From an uncultured Haemophilus sp. (GTDB lineage Bacteria; Pseudomonadota; Gammaproteobacteria; Enterobacterales; Pasteurellaceae), in assembly GCF_905207935.1 (NCBI RefSeq), contig NZ_CAJLNI010000062.1, positions 1 to 10,943 on the forward strand: a DNA stretch of 10,943 bases, in the 5' to 3' direction. This document shows, piece after piece, positions 1-6,727 of this stretch. Position numbers and translations under genes: made by a program. The stretch's first letter is position 1, and every line of letters begins with the position of its first letter. The notes beneath the pieces are model-generated. The model worked only from the letters and a program-made list of their open reading frames with translations. It did no database searches and was not told the DNA's origin.

Positions 1-1004
1 GCATCGTACATTTGATTTACGTCAGTGAAGAATTCAGGTAACGCATCTTTACGCACGGTGTATGGGTGTAATTCCACTTTGTATTGTGCAAGTTCTTTCA
101 CTAATGGGGTGTATACGATATTGCCTGGTTTAGATTTTTCTTTATCCACTAACATGTACCAGCCTGGACCAACGCCATCAGCATATTTCACCACTTCTGC
201 CATTGCACCTGGTTTGAACATCCAATCGTAATCGTAGTTCACCCATTTGCCTTTCGCATCTTTTTCTTCAGTTTCATGCCAGTCGGTGTATGCCACTAAT
301 TGAACAAGTTTTAAATCCATGCCCATTTTTGGTAGCAATTCGTTTTTGATACGTTTTAACTCATTGAAGTCGAAGGTTTGTAAGTAAACCATGTCAGATT
401 TCTTGTCGTAACCGTATTTTTTCAACACTTTAAGGGTTTCAACTGCAATGTCTTTGCCGTTTTGGTGGTGGAACCAAGGTGCTTTGATTTCAGGATAGAT
501 ACCCACTTTTTTACCTGTGGATTTTTCTAAACCTTGGATAAATTCTAACTCATCTTCAAAAGTATGGATTCTGAAGTGTGATTTCCAAAGTGGGAAACGG
601 CCCGGATATACTGCAACTTGTTTACCGTCTTTAGTTTCAAAGTTTTCAGTCATTTCTAAACTTTGAATTTCTTTTAAGGTGAAGTCGATTACGTAGTAAC
701 GACCATCTTTACGATGACGATTAGGGAATTTTTTCGCGACATCAGTTAAGCCGTCTAAGAAGTGGTCATGGATAACAACTAAACGACCATCTTTTGTCAT
801 CGCTAAGTCTTGTTCTAAGTAGTCTGCGTGTTGTGCAAATGCAAGCGCTTTAGACTCAAGTGTATGCTCTGGTAAGTAACCACTTGCACCACGGTGAGCA
901 ATGATAATTTTGTCTGATTTCATAGTGTCCACAGAAGAGTGTGCGCTACATCCTGCAAGTACGCCTGCAGCTAATAAAGAAAGCGCTAAAGTTTTGAGTT
1001 TCAT
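1..1004 (-). CDS. glpQ: GlpQ glycerophosphodiester phosphodiesterase lipoprotein (protein D-like), C-terminus cut by window edge
   Basis: This enzyme hydrolyses glycerophosphodiesters such as glycerophosphocholine to G3P and an alcohol. Seen: 334 complete codons read leftward from the ATG at 1004, running off the window at position 1. The N-terminus MKLKTLALSLLAAGVLAGC is a lipoprotein signal peptide with lipobox LAGC (lipidated Cys19). The GDPD catalytic pattern follows: AHRGASGYLPEHT (His37, Arg38), LEQD (Glu64, Asp66) and IHDH (His79-His81). An AAGGAG ribosome binding site lies about 9 bases upstream. From memory the sequence is very close to H. influenzae protein D (Hpd/GlpQ, about 364 aa), so roughly 30 residues are missing. 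It starts 17 bases after the broken propeller gene and is probably co-transcribed with it. The product should supply G3P to GlpT encoded just upstream. Identification is firm; lipidation is inferred from the motif. Confidence 0.96.
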   Translation of the reverse strand, partial: MKLKTLALSLLAAGVLAGCSAHSSVDTMKSDKIIIAHRGASGYLPEHTLESKALAFAQHADYLEQDLAMTKDGRLVVIHDHFLDGLTDVAKKFPNRHRKDGRYYVIDFTLKEIQSLEMTENFETKDGKQVAVYPGRFPLWKSHFRIHTFEDELEFIQGLEKSTGKKVGIYPEIKAPWFHHQNGKDIAVETLKVLKKYGYDKKSDMVYLQTFDFNELKRIKNELLPKMGMDLKLVQLVAYTDWHETEEKDAKGKWVNYDYDWMFKPGAMAEVVKYADGVGPGWYMLVDKEKSKPGNIVYTPLVKELAQYKVELHPYTVRKDALPEFFTDVNQMYD

Positions 1005-1021
1005 GGTGTGTTCTCCTTGAT

Positions 1022-1919
1022 TTACTTATTACATCTTGGTTTCATGTCGTAAAAATAGATTTCACTAATTTCACGGTCATATCCTGGATAAAATCCTTTT
1101 GGCATCCCTAACACAATTTGTTTGCCTCGGTTTGCATGGACAAGTAGTTGTTTCGTTTTTGGATTCACATTCAAGCCTTCGACTTCGCCGACATCTCGAA
1201 TATCATCCAATGTTTTTTCTAAAACAACTCGCGCTTCATTATTTTTATCTGAGATTTCTACACGATAAATATGATCGGGTTCTTTTTCATCTGCCGTACC
1301 GTCATCAGCGGTGACATAGAGATCGCCGTTATAGGCATAAACCCCTTGAATCCATTGTGGAACAGGTTGTAAATGTACTTTACGTTTATATTTGCCGGTT
1401 GAAAGGTCATATTCATATAAATAACGGCCGCTTTCCTCACCCACCCAAGATGCCATCCAAACTGAATTGTGAACGGTATCTACGGTTATGCCGGAAACTT
1501 CGACTTGACCTGACTCAGGATTAAAATCAACTGATCTTTTTAATGCGAGGGTTTCGGGATCATGAATCGCAATTTGAATATTTTTACCTACGCCGGCATC
1601 AAACCATTCGGAGGAAACATAAAGTTCATTGTTGTAGATATCAATGTCGCCAATGTGATTGGCTTCCTTTTGGTAGCCGACAAAAGGATCTTTATTTTCT
1701 TTAATCAGTTTCCCATTCATATCGTATTTAGCGAGCGTTTTACTGCCTGATACATATAAATATTTACCATCAGTGGTAATGCCTTGACGTCCGTTGACTT
1801 CGAGCATAAGTATAAGCGGGGAGAGCTGAACGATAGGGCGCTTCACAAGTTTGATCGGCTAACGCTACATTTGCCATAACTGCCGCGCCTAACATAATGG
1901 TTAATTTATTCAATTTCAT
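1022..1919 (-). pseudogene. Exported beta-propeller-like protein of unknown function, split by a frameshift
   Basis: I do not recognise a named family. The likely original start is the ATG at 1919, with AAGGAG about 8 bases upstream and a clear Sec signal peptide, MKLNKLTIMLGAAVMANVALA, then DQTCEAPYR. That frame stops at 1770 after 49 codons. The rest of the protein is in another frame, open from just after a TAG at 1859-1861 to the TAA at 1022-1024. It has blade-like repeats (GITTDGKYLYVSGS, DIDIYNNELYVSSEWF, GVYAYNGDLYVTADDG, VEGLNVNPKTKQLLV) typical of a beta-propeller. The switch must fall between 1773 and 1858; removing one base, for example from the GGGG at 1818-1821, restores an open frame of about 298 aa. 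Each part ends up with one cysteine (TCEAP and PRCNK), so a disulfide in the intact protein is possible. A GTG at 1846 could start a shorter cytosolic form but has no evident ribosome binding site. It sits between glpT and glpQ, suggesting an envelope role linked to glycerophosphodiesters. Confidence 0.75.
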
Positions 1920-1936
1920 CACATTATCTCCTTTTA

Positions 1937-1945
1937 AAGTGCGGT
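1937..1945 (+). repeat. DNA uptake signal sequence (USS)
   Basis: Exact AAGTGCGGT core, preceded by A and followed by the AT-rich tract TAAAAATTC and later TTGTTTTTT, which fits the extended Haemophilus uptake consensus. It lies between the glpT terminator and the ribosome binding site of the propeller gene. Confidence 0.9.
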
Positions 1946-1970
1946 TAAAAATTCAGTTGTTTTTTGTAAT

Positions 1971-2003
1971 AAAAAAGGCGGCAAGCCTTCGCCTGTCGCC
2001 TTT
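1971..2003 (-). terminator. Rho-independent terminator of glpT
   Basis: Read leftward, AAAGGCG pairs with CGCCTTT. The inner stem CAGGC/GCTTG continues after one A-C mismatch and includes one G-T pair, closing a GAAG loop, and a run of T follows. It begins 11 bases after the glpT stop codon. It separates glpT from the propeller gene and glpQ, so those two need readthrough or a promoter I could not find in the short gap at 1920-1970. Confidence 0.85.
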
Positions 2004-2013
2004 AATTTATGGA

Positions 2014-3456
2014 TTATTTAGTACCGTAGGTATCGCCTAATCTTGCTTTGTGTTTGCCTTCTTCAACCATTACGATGAAGAGTAATAATACCGCTAAGAC
2101 ACCACCACCGATCATGACGTAGAAACCGCCGTCCCAGCCGTAATGTTGTGCTGCCCAACCGATAACAGCTGAAGCTGACACAGTACCACCTAAGTAACCG
2201 AATAAACCGGTGAAACCTGCTGCTGTACCTGCTGCTTTTTTCGGTGCAAGCTCAAGAGCGTGTAAGCCGATTAACATTACAGGACCGTAGATTAAGAAAC
2301 CGATTAAGGTCATTAAGATGAAGTCAGTTAATTGATATGGGTTTTCATACCAAGCTGAGTAGTTTGCAAGCTCTGCTTCAGGTGTAGCTGGGTTCATCCA
2401 GTATGCTACAACTGCGGCTGTAGTTAAGATCATGAAGATGAAACCGGTTAAACCACGTTTACCTTTGAAGACTTTATCTGATACCCAACCACATAATAAT
2501 GTACCTGGAACTGCTGCTAATTCATAGATTGTGTAAGCCCATGCGGTACCTTTGATGTTGAAGTGTTTCACTTCACTTAAGTAAACCGGAGACCATTTTA
2601 ATACGCCGTAGCGGATTAAGTATACGAATACGTTAGCAATCGCGATGTACCATAACAATTTGTTTTTCAATACATAAGTTACGAAGATTTCTTTTGTGCT
2701 TAAATCGTTTTCGTAAGTTTTTTCGTTATAGTCATCTGGGTAGTCATTACGCCATTTTTCGATTGATGGTAAACCACAAGATTGTGGAGTATCACGCATC
2801 ACGAAGTAAACTGGAATTGCACAGATCATTGCCGCAATACCCGGATAGTAGAGGGATTGTTGCCAAATATCTTTTGCTTGTGCTTCGACACCATGAGTGC
2901 TGAAGAAGACGGCACTTGCTAATAGCACCATTGCACCCGGCATCATACCACCGATGTTGTGCGCGGTATTCCAGATAGATACGATAGTACCGCGTTCTGA
3001 TTTAGACCACCAGTGTACCATTGTACGACCACATGGAGGCCAACCCATACCTTGGAACCAACCATTTAAGAAGATCATTACCCACATGATGGCAATGCCT
3101 GAAGTTGCCCATGGGAATAAACCCATCATGGTCATACAAAGACCAGAAAGCAATAAACCAAATGGTAAGAATACACGAGGGTTCGAACGGTCAGACATAC
3201 CTGCCATTACGAACTTAGATAAACCATAGGCAAGACCGGCAGCTGAGCCGATAACACCTAATTCCGCTTTTGAGTACAAGCCGGCTTGAATTAAACCAGG
3301 TTGTGCCAAGTCAAAGTTTGCACGTACAAAATAGTAAGCGGCATAACCAAAGAAGATCCCTGCAAACACTTGCCAACGTAAGCGTTTATACGTGGAATCA
3401 ATTTTCTCCGCTGGAAGTTCCGCAATATGCGGAGCGGGTTTAAATGGTCCAAACAT
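2014..3456 (-). CDS. glpT: GlpT sn-glycerol-3-phosphate:phosphate antiporter
   Basis: This inner-membrane transporter of the major facilitator superfamily (organophosphate:Pi antiporter family) imports G3P in exchange for phosphate. Seen: 480 aa with about twelve hydrophobic segments. Binding-site residues known from E. coli GlpT are present: Arg45 (FVRANFD), His166 in WNTAHNIGG (E. coli His165) and Arg282 in IRYGVLKWSP (E. coli Arg269). The family motif GWPPCGRTMVHWW is at 138-150. It is longer than the roughly 452-residue E. coli protein, partly through a polar stretch at about 354-373 (NPATPEAELANYSAWYENP). The start at 3456 has GGAGAG about 5-10 bases upstream and the usual MFGPFKPAPH N-terminus. 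It is transcribed divergently from glpABC and ends in its own terminator. The CRP and GlpR-like sites at 3557-3630 probably control it. Identification is firm. Confidence 0.97.
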   Translation of the reverse strand: MFGPFKPAPHIAELPAEKIDSTYKRLRWQVFAGIFFGYAAYYFVRANFDLAQPGLIQAGLYSKAELGVIGSAAGLAYGLSKFVMAGMSDRSNPRVFLPFGLLLSGLCMTMMGLFPWATSGIAIMWVMIFLNGWFQGMGWPPCGRTMVHWWSKSERGTIVSIWNTAHNIGGMMPGAMVLLASAVFFSTHGVEAQAKDIWQQSLYYPGIAAMICAIPVYFVMRDTPQSCGLPSIEKWRNDYPDDYNEKTYENDLSTKEIFVTYVLKNKLLWYIAIANVFVYLIRYGVLKWSPVYLSEVKHFNIKGTAWAYTIYELAAVPGTLLCGWVSDKVFKGKRGLTGFIFMILTTAAVVAYWMNPATPEAELANYSAWYENPYQLTDFILMTLIGFLIYGPVMLIGLHALELAPKKAAGTAAGFTGLFGYLGGTVSASAVIGWAAQHYGWDGGFYVMIGGGVLAVLLLFIVMVEEGKHKARLGDTYGTK

Positions 3457-3492
3457 AATTTCTCTCCAAAATCATTTTAATTATGAGTCCAC

Positions 3493-3505
3493 CCCCATGA
3501 TGGGG
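3493..3505. promoter_or_regulatory. Short GC-rich palindrome in the glpT leader
   Basis: CCCCATGATGGGG is a perfect 13-base palindrome around a central G, standing out in very AT-rich surroundings. It lies at or just after the predicted glpT transcription start, 37-50 bases upstream of the glpT ATG. As RNA it could form a 5-bp stem with a 3-base loop at the 5' end; as DNA it could be a protein-binding site. No known regulator is assigned. Confidence 0.4.
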
Positions 3506-3514
3506 ATAGCGTGC

Positions 3515-3542
3515 ATGATAAAATAAAAATAGAAATTAAAAA
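3515..3542 (-). promoter_or_regulatory. Candidate glpT promoter
   Basis: Read leftward, a -10-like TATCAT lies at 3520-3515 and a poor -35 TTTTTA at 3542-3537, with a 16-base spacer. This would place the transcription start near 3507-3508, about 60 bases from the centre of the upstream CRP site (3567.5). That is close to the -61.5 spacing of class I CRP promoters, where a weak -35 is common. The assignment is inference; other AT-rich -10 matches lie nearby. Confidence 0.4.
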
Positions 3543-3556
3543 GAGAAATAATTCAA

Positions 3557-3578
3557 AAATGTGATGCATTTCACAAAA
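3557..3578. promoter_or_regulatory. CRP (cAMP receptor protein) binding site 1, glpT-proximal
   Basis: TGTGA at 3560-3564, six bases TGCATT, then TCACA at 3571-3575: both half-sites match the CRP consensus perfectly, with A/T-rich flanks. It is centred at 3567.5, about 60 bases upstream of the predicted glpT start. glp genes are classic CRP-activated genes in enteric bacteria, and CRP is established in Haemophilus. Confidence 0.88.
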
Positions 3579-3590
3579 TATTTTTTAACA

Positions 3591-3610
3591 AATGAGCGAA
3601 TTCGAAAATT
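3591..3610. promoter_or_regulatory. Candidate GlpR operator
   Basis: AATGAGCGAATTCGAAAATT matches the E. coli GlpR consensus WATKYTCGWWWWCGAKMATW, as I recall it, at 17 of 20 positions and has the palindromic core CGAATTCG. It sits between the two CRP sites and abuts the second, so a bound GlpR repressor could interfere with CRP. An inverted copy of its left arm, TTCGCTCA at 3642-3649, mirrors TGAGCGAA at 3593-3600 and may be a secondary half-site. glpR itself is not in the window. Confidence 0.6.
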
Positions 3611-3630
3611 GTGTGATCTATCTCACAAAA
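3609..3630. promoter_or_regulatory. CRP binding site 2, glpA-proximal
   Basis: TGTGA at 3612-3616, six bases TCTATC, then TCACA at 3623-3627, both half-sites perfect. Its centre, 3619.5, is 52 bases (about five helical turns) from CRP site 1. It is about 70 bases upstream of the predicted glpA start near 3690, close to the -71.5 class I position. Confidence 0.88.
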
Positions 3631-3654
3631 CAGCTTTCTTTTTCGCTCAGAATG

Positions 3655-3683
3655 TTGTGAATTTAACCGCTCTCCCATACAAT
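3655..3683 (+). promoter_or_regulatory. Sigma-70-type promoter of glpABC
   Basis: TTGTGA (3655-3660) and TACAAT (3678-3683) are separated by exactly 17 bases, predicting a start near 3690. This agrees with the CRP site centred about 70 bases upstream. It also means an ATG at 3688 would lie at or before the 5' end of the transcript, supporting 3748 as the glpA start. No FNR-type box (TTGATnnnnATCAA) is visible in the region. Confidence 0.6.
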
Positions 3684-3747
3684 AGCCATGGAATTTGTAA
3701 CAGTTTTTACGTTTCTTTTTATTAATATTTTGGCTTTGGGGGTAACA

Positions 3748-5439
3748 ATGGGATTATCGCCTAATATGTATCGTGATGTGGGAGATTTTTCCCCTATCTC
3801 GACGGATGTGATTATCATTGGTGGTGGTGCGACAGGTGCGGGGATTGCTCGTGACTGTGCATTGCGTGGAATTAACTGTATTTTATTAGAGCGTCGTGAT
3901 ATTGCGACAGGCGCAACAGGTCGTAACCACGGTTTGTTACATAGTGGTGCGCGTTATGCCGTAAACGATCAGGAATCAGCAGAAGAATGTATTAAAGAAA
4001 ATAAAATTCTGCGCAATATCGCTCGTCACTGTGTGGATGAAACGGAAGGTTTATTTATCACCTTACCTGAAGATTCCCTTGATTATCAAAAAACCTTCAT
4101 CGAAAGTTGTACCAAATCCGGTATTGAAGCTGTCGCCATTGATCCTAAACTAGCCAAAATTATGGAACCATCGGTAAACCCTGATTTAGTCGGTGCTGTT
4201 GTTGTGCCAGATGGTTCAATCGATCCTTTCCGTTTAACCGCCTCCAACGTGATGGATGCCACCGAAAACGGCGCGAAAATGTTTACTTATTGTGAAGTGA
4301 AAAATTTAATTCGCGAAGGTGGCAAAGTGATTGGGGTGGATGTTTACGATCACAAAAATCGCGTAAATCGCAAATTCTTTGCGCCATTAGTCGTCAATGC
4401 AGGTGGTATTTGGGGACAAGGCATCGCAGAATATGCGGATCTCAAAATTAAAATGTTCCCAGCCAAAGGCGCGTTACTTGTCATGGGGCACCGCATCAAC
4501 AAAATGGTGATTAACCGTTGCCGTAAACCGGCGGATGCGGACATTCTTGTACCGGGTGATACCATTTGTGTTATCGGTACAACCTCTAGCCGTATCCCTT
4601 ACGATCAAATTGATAACATGGAAGTTACCCCAGAAGAAGTGGATATTCTGTTCCGTGAAGGGGAAAAACTGGCTCCAAGTTTGCGTCATACTCGTGTATT
4701 ACGTGCTTATGCTGGCGTACGTCCGTTAGTCGCCTCTGATGATGACCCATCTGGTCGTAACGTAAGTCGTGGTATCGTGTTACTTGACCACGCAGAGCGT
4801 GATGGCTTAGACGGCTTTATCACTATCACTGGCGGTAAATTAATGACTTATCGCTTAATGGCTGAATGGGCAACGGATCTTGTTTGTAAAAAACTCAATA
4901 AAACAGCACGTTGTACAACTGCAGAGCGTCCATTACCGGGTTCAAGTGAAAGCCGTGCAGAAACCAATCAGAAAGTCATTTCTCTTCCAAGTACGATTCG
5001 TTATTCAGCCGTATATCGTCATGGTTCTCGTGCTACCCGTTTATTAGATAAAGAACGTCTTGATCGTTCAATGGTGTGCGAATGTGAAGCAGTAACAGCG
5101 GGTGAAGTACGTTATGCCGTGGATGAATTAAATGTAAATAACTTAGTAGATTTACGTCGCCGTACTCGTGTGGGTATGGGGACTTGCCAAGCTGAGCTTT
5201 GTGCATGTCGTGCGGCTGGCTTAATGCATCGTTTTGAAGTGGCAACACCTCGTCAATCGACCACACAATTAACCTCTTTCATGGAGGAGCGTTGGCGCGG
5301 TATTGTACCTATTGCATGGGGAGAAGCGATTCGTGAAGCTGAATTTACTTCATGGATGTATGGCAGTGTGTTGGGCTTAAACGATGTTCAACCGCTTGAA
5401 ACTGACAAACAGCAAGGGACGGATAACAATGAATTTTGA
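3748..5439 (+). CDS. glpA: GlpA, catalytic FAD subunit of anaerobic glycerol-3-phosphate dehydrogenase
   Basis: GlpA oxidises G3P to dihydroxyacetone phosphate within the membrane-associated GlpABC complex. Seen: 563 aa from the ATG at 3748. The FAD-binding Rossmann motif VIIIGGGATGAGIARD is at about 21-36, with LLERRDIATGATGRNHGLLHSGARYAV following, as in the GlpA/GlpD dehydrogenase family. A conserved C-terminal part (GGKLMTYRLMAEWA) begins near 362. A BFD-like [2Fe-2S] domain at about 442-495 has cysteines 444, 446, 480 and 485 (CEC and CQAELC), the feature separating GlpA from aerobic GlpD. The frame is open back to an ATG at 3688, adding 20 hydrophobic residues. I reject that start because it coincides with the predicted transcription start, the family begins near here, and GGGGG at 3738-3742 can serve the 3748 ATG. 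Its last 11 bases overlap glpB. Confidence 0.96.
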   Translation: MGLSPNMYRDVGDFSPISTDVIIIGGGATGAGIARDCALRGINCILLERRDIATGATGRNHGLLHSGARYAVNDQESAEECIKENKILRNIARHCVDETEGLFITLPEDSLDYQKTFIESCTKSGIEAVAIDPKLAKIMEPSVNPDLVGAVVVPDGSIDPFRLTASNVMDATENGAKMFTYCEVKNLIREGGKVIGVDVYDHKNRVNRKFFAPLVVNAGGIWGQGIAEYADLKIKMFPAKGALLVMGHRINKMVINRCRKPADADILVPGDTICVIGTTSSRIPYDQIDNMEVTPEEVDILFREGEKLAPSLRHTRVLRAYAGVRPLVASDDDPSGRNVSRGIVLLDHAERDGLDGFITITGGKLMTYRLMAEWATDLVCKKLNKTARCTTAERPLPGSSESRAETNQKVISLPSTIRYSAVYRHGSRATRLLDKERLDRSMVCECEAVTAGEVRYAVDELNVNNLVDLRRRTRVGMGTCQAELCACRAAGLMHRFEVATPRQSTTQLTSFMEERWRGIVPIAWGEAIREAEFTSWMYGSVLGLNDVQPLETDKQQGTDNNEF

Positions 5440-6718
5440 TGTAGTGATTATTGGTGGTGGCCTTGCAGGTTTAACTTGCGGCATCGCCCTACAAGAACAA
5501 GGCAAACGTTGTGTCATTATTAATAACGGCCAAGCAGCGATTGATTTTGCATCTGGCTCATTGGATTTATTAAGCCGTTTACCAAATGGTGCGTTTGTTA
5601 AAAATATTCCTGAAAATTTGACCGCACTTTCCGCTCAATTACCACAACACCCTTATAGCATTATGGGTGCTGAACGCGTATTAGCGAAAGCGCAAGATTT
5701 CGAAAAATTAGCGGAATCGTTAAATTTAGATTTAATTGGCTCAAGTGCCGAAAATCATCTTCGCGTTACCGGTTTAGGGAGTTTACGTGGTGCATGGCTT
5801 TCACCAAATAGTGTGCCAACTGTACAAGGCGAAACCCCATTCCCGTATAAAAAAATTGCGGTTCTAGGCATTGAAGGCTATCACGATTTCCAACCAGAAT
5901 TATTGGCAGATAACCTTACACTCAATCCACAATTTGCACATTGTGAAGTGAAAACGGGCTTTTTAAATATTCCAGAATTAGATCAGTTACGTGCCAATTC
6001 CCGTGAATTCCGCAGTGTAAATATTGCACAAGTTTTAGAATATAAACTGAAATTTGATGATCTGGTGGCTGAAATGAAAGAAGCCGCGAAAGGTACAGAA
6101 GCGATTTTCTTACCAGCTTGTTTCGGTCTGGAAAATCAAGAGTTTATGGAGTCACTTCGCAAAGCAACAGGCTTACCATTATTTGAATTACCAACCTTAC
6201 CGCCTTCTTTATTAGGTATGCGTCAACGTATTCAATTACGTCATCGTTTTGAGAAATTAGGCGGACTCATGATGAATGGTGATAGTGCATTAAAAGCGCA
6301 TTTTCATGGTAACAAAGTTCGCGCCATTCAAACTCGCCTGCATGAAGAGGAAGAAATCACAGCAGAGCATTTCGTCTTAGCATCGGGCAGCTTCTTTAGT
6401 AAAGGTTTAGTTTCGGAATTCGATAAAATCTACGAGCCCGTATTTCATTCTGACATCATCGGTGTGGAAGGCTTTAAAGATACCGATCGTTTTACTTGGA
6501 CAGATCACCGTTTCTCTAATCCACAACCGTATCAATCTGCAGGTGTAGCGATTAATGCACAATGCCAAGTGCAAAAGAGCGGTCAATTTTTAACGAATTT
6601 ATATGCAGTGGGTAATGTGATTGGTGGTTTTAATGCGTTAGAACTCGGTTGTGGCTCAGGCGTGGCAGTGGTAACCGCACTTGCTGTTGCGGATGAAATT
6701 CTTCACAACACACATTAA
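5429..6718 (+). CDS. glpB: GlpB, flavoprotein subunit of anaerobic glycerol-3-phosphate dehydrogenase
   Basis: GlpB is the second flavin-binding subunit of GlpABC and is thought to relay electrons from GlpA towards GlpC. Seen: 429 aa, close to the roughly 419 of E. coli. The N-terminus MNFDVVIIGGGLAGLTCGIAL carries the dinucleotide-binding GGGLAG motif, followed by ASGSLDLLSRLPNG. The C-terminus NLYAVGNVIGGFNALELGCG with GVAVVTALAVADEI is typical of the family. An in-frame ATG at 5384 would add 15 residues before the flavin motif. I chose 5429 because the strand begins directly after it and AAGGGA lies about 10 bases upstream. The 11-base overlap with glpA suggests translational coupling. Two exact uptake sequences and one single-base variant lie inside the coding region. 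Confidence 0.95.
   Translation: MNFDVVIIGGGLAGLTCGIALQEQGKRCVIINNGQAAIDFASGSLDLLSRLPNGAFVKNIPENLTALSAQLPQHPYSIMGAERVLAKAQDFEKLAESLNLDLIGSSAENHLRVTGLGSLRGAWLSPNSVPTVQGETPFPYKKIAVLGIEGYHDFQPELLADNLTLNPQFAHCEVKTGFLNIPELDQLRANSREFRSVNIAQVLEYKLKFDDLVAEMKEAAKGTEAIFLPACFGLENQEFMESLRKATGLPLFELPTLPPSLLGMRQRIQLRHRFEKLGGLMMNGDSALKAHFHGNKVRAIQTRLHEEEEITAEHFVLASGSFFSKGLVSEFDKIYEPVFHSDIIGVEGFKDTDRFTWTDHRFSNPQPYQSAGVAINAQCQVQKSGQFLTNLYAVGNVIGGFNALELGCGSGVAVVTALAVADEILHNTH
5621..5629 (-). repeat. DNA uptake signal sequence inside glpB
   Basis: ACCGCACTT on the plus strand is AAGTGCGGT on the minus strand. Read leftward it continues CAAATTTTC, fitting the AT-rich extension of the uptake consensus. It encodes Thr-Ala-Leu in GlpB. 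Confidence 0.85.
6575..6583 (+). repeat. Single-base variant of the uptake sequence inside glpB
   Basis: AAGAGCGGT differs from the uptake core at one base (T to A), but is preceded by AA and followed by CAATTTTTAAC, as true uptake sequences are. The same variant recurs in the terminator after glpC. Whether it works in uptake is unknown. Confidence 0.4.
6674..6682 (-). repeat. DNA uptake signal sequence near the 3' end of glpB
   Basis: ACCGCACTT on the plus strand, AAGTGCGGT on the minus strand, exact core. The flank read leftward (TACCACTGCC) is not AT-rich, so only the core matches. It encodes Thr-Ala-Leu. Confidence 0.75.
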
Positions 6719-6727
6719 GGAGGCGTT

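Noticed and set aside
25..231. Plus-strand 68-codon open frame opposite glpQ
   Set aside because: It is antisense to the conserved C-terminal part of GlpQ, with no independent support.
2897..3229. Plus-strand 110-codon open frame opposite glpT
   Set aside because: It mirrors the glpT coding frame and shows no domain or ribosome binding site.
3688..3747. Longer GlpA with a 20-residue hydrophobic N-terminus starting at 3688, possibly a membrane anchor
   Set aside because: The ATG coincides with the predicted transcription start, has no ribosome binding site, and GlpA family members begin close to the 3748 ATG.
3457..3747. Riboswitch or small RNA in the glpT-glpA spacer
   Set aside because: The spacer is explained by promoters and operators; no extended stem structure or terminator-like hairpin is present.
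5384..5428. Longer GlpB starting at 5384
   Set aside because: The extra 15 residues lie within glpA coding sequence and precede the flavin-binding strand, which normally starts at the N-terminus.
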